From an uncultured Pseudogracilibacillus sp. (GTDB lineage: Bacteria; Bacillota; Bacilli; Bacillales; Amphibacillaceae), in NCBI GenBank assembly GCA_937960785.1, contig CALGOZ010000158.1:1-6804 (forward strand): DNA of 6,804 nucleotides, given 5' to 3'. Of the stretch, positions 1-6,649 are shown piece after piece; within the stretch, counting starts at the first letter, position 1, and every line of letters begins with the position of its first letter. Position numbers and translations under genes: made by a program. The notes beneath the pieces were generated by a model. The model worked only from the letters and a program-made list of their open reading frames with translations. It made no database searches and was not told the DNA's origin.

Positions 1-4
1 GCAA

Positions 5-37
5 TAAAAAAATCTGAGAAGGAATCTCTCAGATTTT
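5..37 (-). terminator. Rho-independent terminator of the pepT/carboxypeptidase operon
   Basis: An inverted repeat, AATCTGAGA at 11-19 and TCTCAGATT at 27-35, encloses a 7-nt loop and extends by two A-T pairs on each side. Read on the minus strand, the stem is followed by a run of T residues (complement of the A run at 5-10). It begins 10 nt downstream of the stop codon of the minus-strand carboxypeptidase gene, as expected for an intrinsic terminator. Confidence 0.85.
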
Positions 38-47
38 CGTTTGAATT

Positions 48-695
48 TTACTTGTTGACGCCGACGTATTCTTCTAGAGTTAAGTCTTGTTCGTATATTG
101 TTTTTGCGGCTTTTTTTCCGACATAACGTAAATGCCATGGTTCGTACTGATAGCCGGTAATGTCTTCCTTACCTTTTTCATATCGAATGATAAAGCCGTA
201 TTTATAGGCGTTTTCAGCGACCCATTTTCCTTCTGGAGTATCGCCAAATTCCTCCACTAAACGAAACTCAACAGCCTCAGACGTAATATCCATTACAAGG
301 CCAGTTTGGTGTTCGCTTTCTCCTGGACGGGCGCTATACTGATTGGCTGCTTCCTCACCGTCTTGTTCCACATTTGAGGCGAAAATGGCTTCTTGGCGCT
401 CAAAGGATCGGTATCCGGATTGGGCGAATAAAAAATGGCCTTCCTCTTCTGCTGCATCAAATAGTTGCTCAAGAGCTTCTGCTGCTTCTTTTCGTAATTG
501 TTTTTTAGGGTCGTCCTCGGTAAAAGGAAACCTAACGTTGGGCACAACGAGGTCTTCTGGTTCGTAATCTTTTGGTAACGGATGATCCTTACCGACAAGC
601 ACTGTTAAACTATCGGGCGAAGTATGGTCAACGAAAGTACAGTTAGCTAATAAAAAAAGCGCCAACGCAATTACGACAAGTACGTTTCGTTTCAT
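48..695 (-). CDS. VanY-type D-alanyl-D-alanine carboxypeptidase, predicted lipoprotein (peptidase family M15B)
   Basis: The 215-aa product should remove the terminal D-Ala from peptidoglycan stem peptides on the outer face of the membrane. The N-terminus has Lys/Arg, a hydrophobic stretch (about residues 4-17) and a lipobox-like LANC with Cys19. Asn at the -1 position is less usual than Gly, Ala or Ser, so lipidation is likely but not certain. The M15B/VanY signature is complete: SGYRS (93-97), SEHQTGLVMD (127-136) giving zinc ligands His129 and Asp136, and EPWH (185-188) giving catalytic Glu185 and zinc ligand His188. The ATG start is supported by AAGGAG at 705-710, nine bases upstream. Only 17 bp separate it from the stop of pepT, so the two are probably cotranscribed, and a terminator follows. 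It lacks the vanR/S/H/A/X neighbours of glycopeptide resistance loci, so it is read as a housekeeping cell-wall enzyme of the YodJ/DacB-like kind rather than a resistance gene. Confidence 0.9.
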   Translation of the reverse strand: MKRNVLVVIALALFLLANCTFVDHTSPDSLTVLVGKDHPLPKDYEPEDLVVPNVRFPFTEDDPKKQLRKEAAEALEQLFDAAEEEGHFLFAQSGYRSFERQEAIFASNVEQDGEEAANQYSARPGESEHQTGLVMDITSEAVEFRLVEEFGDTPEGKWVAENAYKYGFIIRYEKGKEDITGYQYEPWHLRYVGKKAAKTIYEQDLTLEEYVGVNK

Positions 696-712
696 TTTTT
701 AATTCTCCTTGG

Positions 713-1951
713 TTATTTCTTTGTCGCAAAAAGACGACAGATTTCGATAATTACTTCGACGGCTTTAACCATATGGTCAGCGGAGGCGAATTCATATTTT
801 CCGTGAAAATTTTCTCCACCGGTAAAAATATTCGGTGTCGGTAGGCCCATATAAGACAGTTGTGAACCATCTGTACCTCCACGAATCGGTTCGATAACAG
901 GGGTTATACCAATATTATTCATTGCTTCTTTCGCAGTATCGATGATTTCGATGACTGGTTCAATCTTCTCCCGCATGTTGAAATATTGATCGTCTAACTG
1001 TAATTCAATTGCTTCTTCTCCATAACGCTCTTGGAGTTGGGAGACGAGAGTAGAAATTTTCCCCTTACGTTTATTGAAAGTCTCGCGGTCGAAATCTCGA
1101 ATGATAAAATGCACTTCAGCTTTTTCGACGGTACCTTCTAAAGATAATAGATGGTAAAAGCCTTCATAACCCTCTGTATATTCTGGGGCTTCTCTTTCCG
1201 GTAGGGCGTTAATTAACTCATTTGCCATTTTCACTGCATGGATCATTTTTCCTTTAGCTGTGCCGGGGTGGACGTTGTGTCCATAGAAGGTAATTTTCGC
1301 TTGAGCAGCATTGAAACTTTCGTACTGTAATTCCCCAAGAGGTCCACCGTCCACGGTATAAGCAAAATCGGCGTTAAATTTTTCAACATCAAAATGATGA
1401 GGTCCTCGTCCTATTTCTTCATCCGGAGTAAAAGCTACCCGTAATCGTCCGTGGGGAATAGATGGATTGTTTATTAAATATTCCATCGCGGTCATAATTT
1501 CTGCAATGCCAGCTTTATTATCAGCCCCGAGTAAAGTCGTACCATCCGTTGTAATTAACGTTTGACCGACATATTTAAGTAATTCTTCATTTTCCTCCGT
1601 TGTCATAACGATTCCTTCCTCTTTATTTAAAAGTAAGTCGGATCCGTCATAACTTTCCCATACTTGAGGGTTCACATTTTCGCCGGTGAATTCCGTAGCT
1701 GTATCCAAATGGGCGAGCCAGCCGATTGTCGGCACATCACCGTCTACGTTTTCCGGAAGAGTCGCCATGACATAAGCACGTTCATCGATTGTTACGTCTT
1801 CCATGCCGATCTCCTTTAATTCTTCAACGAGCATATGGGCTAAATCCCACTGTCCTTCCGTCGATGGCGTTGTATCACTTGTTTCATCGGATTGAGTATT
1901 TACTTTTGCATAGCGAAGGAGTCGTTCGATTACTTTTTCTTTCAAATTCAT
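713..1951 (-). CDS. pepT: Peptidase T (tripeptide aminopeptidase, family M20B)
   Basis: This cytoplasmic di-zinc aminopeptidase releases the N-terminal residue of tripeptides. With the start chosen here it is 412 aa, close to the usual length of about 410. The metal and catalytic residues of PepT are all present: His81 and Asp83 (HLDTA), bridging Asp144 (GADNKAG), Glu178 and Glu179 (PDEEIG), Asp201 (VDGGPLG) and His383 (ENFHGKYEF). The small dimerisation domain occupies roughly residues 210-325 and carries the HNVHPGTAKGK motif. A frame-open GTG at 1960 exists, but it lies inside the Shine-Dalgarno AGGTGA (1962-1957). The ATG at 1951 sits 8 nt after the GG core and is the better start; the ATG at 1954 is the alternative and adds one Met. 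It is the first gene of a minus-strand operon with the carboxypeptidase. Confidence 0.96.
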   Translation of the reverse strand: MNLKEKVIERLLRYAKVNTQSDETSDTTPSTEGQWDLAHMLVEELKEIGMEDVTIDERAYVMATLPENVDGDVPTIGWLAHLDTATEFTGENVNPQVWESYDGSDLLLNKEEGIVMTTEENEELLKYVGQTLITTDGTTLLGADNKAGIAEIMTAMEYLINNPSIPHGRLRVAFTPDEEIGRGPHHFDVEKFNADFAYTVDGGPLGELQYESFNAAQAKITFYGHNVHPGTAKGKMIHAVKMANELINALPEREAPEYTEGYEGFYHLLSLEGTVEKAEVHFIIRDFDRETFNKRKGKISTLVSQLQERYGEEAIELQLDDQYFNMREKIEPVIEIIDTAKEAMNNIGITPVIEPIRGGTDGSQLSYMGLPTPNIFTGGENFHGKYEFASADHMVKAVEVIIEICRLFATKK

Positions 1952-1956
1952 CATTT

Positions 1957-1962
1957 TCACCT
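1957..1962 (-). promoter_or_regulatory. Ribosome binding site that decides the pepT start
   Basis: On the minus strand the bases read AGGTGA followed by AAATGATG. The AGGTGA matches the anti-Shine-Dalgarno end of 16S rRNA. Because it contains the GTG of the longest possible frame, that GTG cannot be the main start. The second ATG (1951) has the optimal spacing. Confidence 0.7.
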
Positions 1963-1979
1963 ACAGTTTTATATATCTT

Positions 1980-2009
1980 ATTATAACAGACGTATATGCA
2001 AAGTGCCGA
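1980..2009 (-). promoter_or_regulatory. Sigma-A-type promoter of pepT
   Basis: On the minus strand a perfect extended -10 element, TGTTATAAT, lies at 1988-1980. A partial -35 (TCGGCA at 2009-2004, four of six matches to TTGACA) is 18 bp upstream. Transcription would start near 1973 and give a leader of only about 20 nt, which leaves little room for leader regulation. Confidence 0.65.
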
Positions 2010-2035
2010 AAAAAATAAAATAATTAAGAGTAATT

Positions 2036-2064
2036 TTCATTACGAAAATAATTCATGCTACAAT
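2036..2064 (+). promoter_or_regulatory. Sigma-A-type promoter of the sulfurtransferase-tag unit
   Basis: A TGCTACAAT extended -10 element occupies 2056-2064, and a weak -35 (TTCATT, 2036-2041) lies 17 bp upstream. The -35 overlaps a small dyad, ATTTTC (2033-2038) and GAAAAT (2044-2049), which could be an operator but is short enough to be chance. The promoter is divergent from that of pepT, and the two -10 elements are about 75 bp apart. Confidence 0.6.
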
Positions 2065-2112
2065 GGATTTACTTTAAAAAAATAACATTGTAATAAAAGG
2101 AGAGAGTGTCCG

Positions 2113-2946
2113 ATGTTAGTTGAAAAAGAAATGTTAATAAACTGGCTCAAAGAAGATGACCTTGTCGTAATTGATGTGCGCGCGGATTTACAAGACGAGA
2201 CGTATGGCCAATATGTTTACGAAAAGGGACATATTCCTAGGGCGCAGTTTCTTGATTTAGAGATAGATTTATCTGGTCCGGTACAAAAACATGGCGGAAA
2301 TCATCCGTTACCACCTTTAGATACTTTCTCAAAAAAGTTAGGAACAATCGGAATTAGTGGCGATGAAAGAGTCGTCGTTTATGATGAAGGAGGGGGCATG
2401 TTTGCACCACGAGCATGGTTTCTATTAAGACATGTTGGACTTACGAAAGTATATATTTTAAATGGTGGTTTTAAAGCTTGGGAAAAAGCGCAGTATCCCA
2501 TTACGACGAAACAAGGAGAAGTTACAGCTAAAGCGTTTACACCTCGCATAAATGAAACGGAAATTGTGAAGATGGAAGAAGTGAAAAATCGAAAAGAGTC
2601 GTCAATATTAATCGATTCACGAGCTCCGGAGCGGTATCGGGGAGAGGTTGAACCTCTATATGCCCGGGCAGGTCATATACCAGGGGCAGTCAATTACTTT
2701 TGGGAAGAAGTGTTTACAAAAGACGGATTGTTGAAAGATGTCGACAAGCTAAAGAATCACTTCAACGATTTACCACGGGATAAGGAAATAATTGTATCTT
2801 GTGGTTCCGGGGTTTCTGCTTGTGCGAATCTTTTTGCCCTTCGTAAGCTTGGCTACCAACAGGTAAAGTTATATGCAGGGAGCTTTAGTGACTGGATTTC
2901 TTATGCCGATAATCCAATCGATTCGAAACAAAAGCTAAATGATTAA
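2113..2946 (+). CDS. Two-domain rhodanese, probable 3-mercaptopyruvate (or thiosulfate) sulfurtransferase
   Basis: The 277-aa product has two tandem rhodanese domains, about residues 8-130 and 150-268. Each carries the rhodanese signature: DVR and HIPRAQFLD in the first, IDSRAPERYRGEVEP and GHIPGAVNY in the second. The first domain is catalytically dead, with Asp91 (YDEGGG) where a cysteine would be. The second carries the active-site loop CGSGVSAC with Cys230 as the predicted persulfide nucleophile. A CGSGV loop is typical of 3-mercaptopyruvate sulfurtransferases, while thiosulfate enzymes usually have CRKGV, so the mercaptopyruvate type is inferred. The enzyme moves sulfane sulfur in the cytoplasm. 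AAAGGAG at 2096-2102 lies 10 nt before the ATG. No terminator is seen in the 50 bp before tag, so cotranscription is likely. Confidence 0.9.
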   Translation: MLVEKEMLINWLKEDDLVVIDVRADLQDETYGQYVYEKGHIPRAQFLDLEIDLSGPVQKHGGNHPLPPLDTFSKKLGTIGISGDERVVVYDEGGGMFAPRAWFLLRHVGLTKVYILNGGFKAWEKAQYPITTKQGEVTAKAFTPRINETEIVKMEEVKNRKESSILIDSRAPERYRGEVEPLYARAGHIPGAVNYFWEEVFTKDGLLKDVDKLKNHFNDLPRDKEIIVSCGSGVSACANLFALRKLGYQQVKLYAGSFSDWISYADNPIDSKQKLND

Positions 2947-2996
2947 TATAGAACCGATAATTTCAATTAGAAAAATAGTTAAAAGGAGCGACACTT

Positions 2997-3584
2997 ATGG
3001 ATTCGGACGTACTTCGTTGCGAGTGGGTAACTAATGATCCGTTATATATAACATATCACGATGAGGAATGGGGTTCTTTTGAAAACTTTTTTGACGATAA
3101 TTACCTATTCGAATCTCTCACATTGGAAATTGCCCAGGCAGGTCTAAGTTGGCTGACCATTTTGCGTCGTCGTGAAGCATATCGGAAGTTATTTTGCTGC
3201 TTTGATCCGAAGGAAGTTGCTCAATTTACGAAAGAAGATATTGAGCGATTATGTAATGATAAACGAATTATTCGCAATCGCCGTAAAATTGAGGCGACAG
3301 TCGAAAATAGTAAAGCGATTGTTAAGCTTCAATCGTCGCATGGCAGTTTTCATTCGTTTTTATGGGATTTTTTTGGACGGAGGCGAGTGATTAATAACTG
3401 GCGAACGGCTGATGAAGTGCCTGCTCAAACGAAACAATCGAAAGAATTAAGTGATTATTTGAAGCGACACGGTTTTATCTTTGTTGGTCCGGTCCTTTGT
3501 TATTCGTTTATGCAGGCTGTCGGTCTTGTTGATGACCATATTGCGAATTGTATCGTTCGTAAGCGAAAGGTTAATAATACATAG
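2997..3584 (+). CDS. tag: DNA-3-methyladenine glycosylase I
   Basis: This 195-aa base-excision repair enzyme removes 3-methyladenine from alkylated DNA. It aligns closely by eye with E. coli Tag (187 aa). The zinc-binding residues of the Tag family are all present: Cys8 (RCEW), His21 (YHDEEW), His181 and Cys185 (DHIANC). The base-recognition residues corresponding to E. coli Tyr16, Glu38 and Trp46 are Tyr20, Glu44 and Trp52 (LEIAQAGLSW). The GFIFVGPVLCYSFMQAVGLVDDH block near the C-terminus is a family hallmark. The region around residues 26-36 is slightly longer than in E. coli. The start is supported by AAAAGGAG (2981-2988) 8 nt upstream. It follows the sulfurtransferase by 50 bp on the same strand. 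Its 3' end is only 20 bp from the convergent LysR gene and no terminator hairpin is visible there. Confidence 0.95.
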   Translation: MDSDVLRCEWVTNDPLYITYHDEEWGSFENFFDDNYLFESLTLEIAQAGLSWLTILRRREAYRKLFCCFDPKEVAQFTKEDIERLCNDKRIIRNRRKIEATVENSKAIVKLQSSHGSFHSFLWDFFGRRRVINNWRTADEVPAQTKQSKELSDYLKRHGFIFVGPVLCYSFMQAVGLVDDHIANCIVRKRKVNNT

Positions 3585-3604
3585 ACGTTTCAATAAAGGT
3601 ATCG

Positions 3605-4495
3605 TTACTTTATGTAGGAAAGTTCACTGCGTAAAAACGTTAATAACTCTTTGACTGCAAAAGATTCGTAACGGTCTTTTTTTGTAATGACACCTAGGTT
3701 CCACATCGGTGGATTGACGAGTGGAACGGTTGTAATCGATGAAGGGTTCATTTTTGAATAAATCGATTGTGGTAATAATGTAACGCCGAGTCCGGCACTT
3801 ACTAATTCAGTGATCACGTCCCATTGAGCACTTTTATAAGCGATTTTAGGTGTGAATTTCCCGACTGTTTTACATTGGTTAATAATTAAATCGTGTAAAG
3901 AAAACTCTTTATTAAATAAAATGAAGGGCTCATTCTTTAACTCCCTGAGATGGACTTTACTTTGTTTTGCAAGTTGATGGTTCGGTGGAACGTATAATTT
4001 AAACGGTTCTGTAGTAATGGGATAGATTGAAAAAGCTTCTTCCTGGACAGGTAAGACGACGATGCCTACATCGACTTCCCCTGCTTCGATTAAATATTCT
4101 ATTCGTTTTGCTCCGTGCTCGATAAGTTGAAGAGAGATTCGCGGATAACGTTGGTGAAATTTTTTCGCAATAATTGGGAAGAATAGGGTCCCTATAACTG
4201 GTGGTATGCCGATGTTAATTTCCCCCGACGGTTCGTGTAATAAGTCGTCTAAAGCCGTTTGAAGTTCTTCCTTTGCATGCATTATTTTCAATGCCTTTTC
4301 GTAAACGAGCTCTCCAGCATCGGTTAATTGTAGAGAGCGGGTAGACCTTTCGAATAAAATAACATCTAGTGTTTGCTCAAGTTTTTTAACAGATTTACTT
4401 AAAGTAGGTTGGGATACGTAAATATTTGAGGCAGCTTTTGAAAAACCACGGTACTCAACAACAGCGATGAAATGTTCTAATTCTTTCAATTCCAC
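3605..4495 (-). CDS. LysR-family transcriptional regulator
   Basis: The 296-aa product has the normal LysR length and architecture. A winged helix-turn-helix is at about residues 3-62 (ELEHFIAVVEYRGFSKAAS, VSQPTLSKSVKKLE, LFERSTRSLQLTDAGE). It is followed by a linker helix and a periplasmic-binding-protein-like effector domain from about residue 91 (GEINIGIPPVIGTLFFP) to the end. The start is GTG, supported by GAGGAA at 4506-4501 with 7 nt between the GAGG core and the start, and by the family's usual N-terminus. It is divergent from the thiolase, the classical LysR layout, so control of the thiolase and of its own gene is inferred. The effector is not deducible. No terminator is seen at its 3' end, where it converges on tag. 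Confidence 0.93.
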   Translation of the reverse strand: MELKELEHFIAVVEYRGFSKAASNIYVSQPTLSKSVKKLEQTLDVILFERSTRSLQLTDAGELVYEKALKIMHAKEELQTALDDLLHEPSGEINIGIPPVIGTLFFPIIAKKFHQRYPRISLQLIEHGAKRIEYLIEAGEVDVGIVVLPVQEEAFSIYPITTEPFKLYVPPNHQLAKQSKVHLRELKNEPFILFNKEFSLHDLIINQCKTVGKFTPKIAYKSAQWDVITELVSAGLGVTLLPQSIYSKMNPSSITTVPLVNPPMWNLGVITKKDRYESFAVKELLTFLRSELSYIK

Positions 4496-4512
4496 TATGT
4501 TTCCTCGCCTTC

Positions 4513-4562
4513 ACTTATTCTTTAATGGAATGCAACTTATTCTACATATTCATTTTACTTAT
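4513..4562 (+). promoter_or_regulatory. Three phased ACTTAT direct repeats, candidate LysR operator
   Basis: ACTTATTC occurs at 4513-4520 and 4535-4542, and ACTTAT again at 4557-4562, so the starts are exactly 22 bp apart twice. That is about two helical turns and would put the three sites on one face of the DNA. The third copy overlaps the -35 of the thiolase promoter. The bases between the repeats are not conserved. The location between a LysR gene and its divergent partner suggests regulator binding, but the motif is not a textbook T-N11-A LysR box. Confidence 0.4.
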
Positions 4563-4582
4563 AAATGTACTCGTTGTAAAAT
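4554..4582 (+). promoter_or_regulatory. Sigma-A-type promoter of the acetyl-CoA acetyltransferase gene
   Basis: TTTACT (4554-4559, four of six matches to the consensus -35) and TAAAAT (4577-4582, five of six matches to the -10) are separated by exactly 17 bp. Transcription would start near 4589, about 27 nt before the ATG at 4616. Confidence 0.6.
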
Positions 4583-4600
4583 GGTTAGAGAAGCACATTT

Positions 4601-4606
4601 AGGGAG
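4601..4606 (+). promoter_or_regulatory. Ribosome binding site that decides the thiolase start
   Basis: AGGGAG lies directly against an in-frame ATG at 4607, leaving no spacing for that codon. The next in-frame ATG at 4616 has a 9-nt spacing and is the likely start. Confidence 0.7.
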
Positions 4607-4615
4607 ATGAACAGA

Positions 4616-5809
4616 ATGAACAAACAAGATGTAGTTGTTGTAAGCGCTTCAAGGACGGCGATCGGAAGTTTTGGCGGTTCTTTAGCCTCTGTAAAAGCGA
4701 CAACACTAGGGGCAACAGTCATTCAAGATGTTTTGGAAAAGGCAGGAGTACAGCCGGATCTTGTCGATGAAGTCATTATGGGGCATGTATTGCAAGCAGG
4801 CTTAGGACAGAATACTGCACGCCAAGCAGCGGTTGAAGCAGGTTTACCTGAGCACGTTCCGGCTTTAACGATAAATAAAGTGTGTGGCTCCGGATTAAAA
4901 GCGGTCCACTTAGCGGCGCAAGCAATTATTGCTGGAGATGCAGAAGTCGTCGTTGCCGGTGGAATGGAAAATATGAGTCAAGCCCCTTATGTGATGCCGG
5001 GAGCCCGCGATGGATACCGTATGGGTCATCAAACAATTGTCGATAGTATGATTAACGACGGATTATGGTGTGCGTTTAATGATTATCATATGGGTATAAC
5101 AGCAGAAAACATTGTTGAACGGTATGAACTTTCACGTGAAGAGCAAGACACTTTTTCTGCTGAAAGTCAACGTCGAGCCCAAGCAGCAATTGAAGCGGGT
5201 AAATTTAAAGAGGAAATTGTTCCGGTCGAAGTACCACAACGCCGTGGTGAGCCGGTAATTTTTGATACAGATGAGTACGTTCGTGGTGATACGACAGCGG
5301 AAAAGTTAGGTAACTTACGACCAGCGTTTAAAAAAGATGGAACCGTCACTGCTGGAAACGCATCGGGTATTAATGACGGGGCAGCAGCAGTGTTAGTAAT
5401 GAGCCGTGAAAAAGCTGCACATCTCGGCGTTAAACCAATCGCAACAATTGTAGCAAACGCAAGTGCTGCCTTAGATCCATCAGTAATGGGTCTAGGTCCG
5501 ATACCGGCAACGGAGAAAGTTTTAGAAAAGGCAAACTTATCAGTAGCTGATATCGACTTAGTCGAAGCGAATGAAGCGTTTGCTGCTCAATCACTAGCTG
5601 TTGTTAAAGATTTAGGTTTTAATGCTGAACAAGTAAATGTAAACGGGGGAGCAATTGCTTTAGGTCATCCAATTGGAGCAAGCGGCACCCGTATTCTCGT
5701 TACTTTAATTCATGAGATGAAACGTCGTAACGATACCTATGGCCTCGCGACATTATGTATAGGTGGTGGCCAAGGTGTTGCGACGATTATAAAAAATGAA
5801 ATAGCATAA
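4616..5809 (+). CDS. Acetyl-CoA C-acetyltransferase (thiolase)
   Basis: The 397-aa thiolase reversibly condenses two acetyl-CoA to acetoacetyl-CoA, or cleaves the latter in fatty-acid or acetoacetate breakdown. Length and motifs are those of the biosynthetic-type (thiolase II) family. The nucleophile is Cys90 in NKVCGSGLKAV, the catalytic His351 is in GGAIALGHPIGASG, and the acid/base Cys381 is in LCIGGGQG. The conserved NEAFA motif and the GGMENMSQAPYV segment are also intact. The start at 4616 is chosen because the Shine-Dalgarno AGGGAG abuts the upstream ATG at 4607 (which would give 400 aa). No acyl-CoA dehydrogenase, hydroxybutyryl-CoA dehydrogenase or CoA-transferase gene is adjacent, so the direction of the reaction in the cell cannot be told. 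It is a single-gene unit with its own promoter and terminator, probably controlled by the divergent LysR protein. Confidence 0.94.
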   Translation: MNKQDVVVVSASRTAIGSFGGSLASVKATTLGATVIQDVLEKAGVQPDLVDEVIMGHVLQAGLGQNTARQAAVEAGLPEHVPALTINKVCGSGLKAVHLAAQAIIAGDAEVVVAGGMENMSQAPYVMPGARDGYRMGHQTIVDSMINDGLWCAFNDYHMGITAENIVERYELSREEQDTFSAESQRRAQAAIEAGKFKEEIVPVEVPQRRGEPVIFDTDEYVRGDTTAEKLGNLRPAFKKDGTVTAGNASGINDGAAAVLVMSREKAAHLGVKPIATIVANASAALDPSVMGLGPIPATEKVLEKANLSVADIDLVEANEAFAAQSLAVVKDLGFNAEQVNVNGGAIALGHPIGASGTRILVTLIHEMKRRNDTYGLATLCIGGGQGVATIIKNEIA

Positions 5810-5858
5810 AGGCTAATAGGTTAACTTGAATGAAACATCTCTTTTATTAATTGTTGAA

Positions 5859-5901
5859 CCCCTTTTACGGTGTAAGTTCGCCCGTAAAGGGGAATTTTTT
5901 T
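5859..5901 (+). terminator. Rho-independent terminator after the thiolase gene
   Basis: CCCCTTTTACGG (5859-5870) pairs with CCGTAAAGGGG (5882-5892), with one bulged T, around an 11-nt loop. After two A residues a run of seven T residues (5895-5901) follows. It lies 49 nt after the thiolase stop codon. The opposite strand has no T run, so it acts in one direction. Confidence 0.9.
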
Positions 5902-5924
5902 GTTTATAAACTTTCTGGTAAAAT
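5896..5924 (+). promoter_or_regulatory. Probable extended -10 promoter of the PP-loop gene
   Basis: TGGTAAAAT at 5916-5924 is a TGn extended -10 with five of six matches to TATAAT. The -35 position (about 5896-5901) falls in the T tract of the preceding terminator and matches poorly, so recognition would depend on the extended -10. Confidence 0.45.
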
Positions 5925-5962
5925 AAAGTTTAAACGTAATCCATAGGAGAGGAGCCTATTAG

Positions 5963-6553
5963 ATGATCGCTCTATCATTTAGTGGTGGAAAGGATAGTTG
6001 CTTAGCGTTATACCATCTACAAAAGAAAGGCGCCCATGTAGGTTGTTTATTTACGACTGTATGGAAAGAGGACGGTCGTACCGTAGCCCATCATGAATCA
6101 CTTCATGTTTTACAAAAACAGGCAACTAGACTTAGGCTACCGATTCATTTTGTTTATACGACTTTTGATACGTACCGTGACGATCTAATTTCGATGTTAA
6201 AGAAACTAAAAGAAGAGTATTCTTTAACGGGAGTTGCCTTTGGGGATTGGTTTATCGAAGGACATCGGGAATGGAATGAAGCGTGTGCTAAAGAAGTTGG
6301 TTTAAAAGCCCATTTCCCTTTATGGAAGCCAGAGGCGAATATGGAAAAAGAATTAGAAGCGTTCCTCTCTTTAGGTTTTCAAGCGACAATTGTAAAGGTC
6401 GATGAAGAGAAGTTGTCGAAAAAATGGGTGGGGCGGCCACTAGACCGCTCATTTATCAACGAATTACGTAAAAATCCATCCCTTTGTCCAATGGGTGAAC
6501 ACGGGGAATATCATACGACTGTGACCGATGGACCGATATTTTTAGAAACATAA
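5963..6553 (+). CDS. DUF71/Dph6-like PP-loop ATPase (annotated in databases as diphthine-ammonia ligase-like)
   Basis: The 196-aa cytoplasmic protein has an N-terminal PP-loop, SFSGGKDS (residues 5-12), which binds and adenylates with ATP. It continues with GVAFGDWFIEGHREW (90-104) and ends with the DUF71/Dph6 C-terminal motif GEHGEYHT (178-185) followed by DGPIF. These place it in the COG2102 family, whose archaeal and eukaryotic members amidate diphthine on elongation factor 2. Bacteria do not make diphthamide, so the bacterial substrate is different. Comparative genomics has proposed B12 salvage for some members, but no cobalamin gene is seen here. AGGAGAGGAG ends 8 nt before the ATG. It is preceded by the thiolase terminator and its own promoter, and appears to be a single-gene unit. 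Its stop codon lies inside the first unit of the downstream repeat array, and no classical terminator follows. Confidence 0.85.
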   Translation: MIALSFSGGKDSCLALYHLQKKGAHVGCLFTTVWKEDGRTVAHHESLHVLQKQATRLRLPIHFVYTTFDTYRDDLISMLKKLKEEYSLTGVAFGDWFIEGHREWNEACAKEVGLKAHFPLWKPEANMEKELEAFLSLGFQATIVKVDEEKLSKKWVGRPLDRSFINELRKNPSLCPMGEHGEYHTTVTDGPIFLET

Positions 6554-6580
6554 TTAGTGTGGGTGCTCACTGAGAAGGAG
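6548..6580. repeat. Array unit A (degenerate), overlapping the stop codon of the PP-loop gene
   Basis: This unit aligns with the core at TTAGTGT, GG and CACTG. The inner stem TTAGTG/CACTGA is kept while the outer arms have decayed. The stop codon of the upstream gene (6551-6553) falls within it. Confidence 0.5.
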
Positions 6581-6598
6581 GAATAGCATTTTGTGCTA

Positions 6599-6631
6599 AC
6601 TTACTTAGTGTTGGTGATTGTTTGGGAAGCG
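6599..6631. repeat. Array unit B (3' half degenerate)
   Basis: The left arm, ACTTACTTAGTGT, is nearly identical to that of unit C. The right half has diverged, leaving mostly G-T-type pairs. The linkers after A and B resemble each other (10 of 18 positions). Confidence 0.55.
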
Positions 6632-6649
6632 TAATTATTTTAAGTGCCA

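Noticed and set aside
343..567. Open frame on the plus strand within the carboxypeptidase gene
   Set aside because: It lies wholly opposite a well-supported gene with intact active-site motifs, has low-complexity composition and no recognisable domain. The similar short frames at 293-598 (minus), 1789-1986 (plus), 3172-3390 (plus) and 5167-5349 (minus) are rejected for the same reason.
48..695. Glycopeptide-resistance vanY
   Set aside because: No van regulatory or ligase genes are nearby. The partner is pepT, and housekeeping VanY-like lipoproteins are common in bacilli.
1952..1960. GTG at 1960 as the pepT start
   Set aside because: The GTG is part of the AGGTGA ribosome binding site. ATG 1951 has the right spacing.
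2947..2996. Terminator or riboswitch between the sulfurtransferase and tag
   Set aside because: The 50-bp gap has no stable inverted repeat and only the ribosome binding site of tag.
4607..4615. ATG at 4607 as the thiolase start
   Set aside because: AGGGAG ends immediately before it, so there is no spacing. ATG 4616 is preferred.
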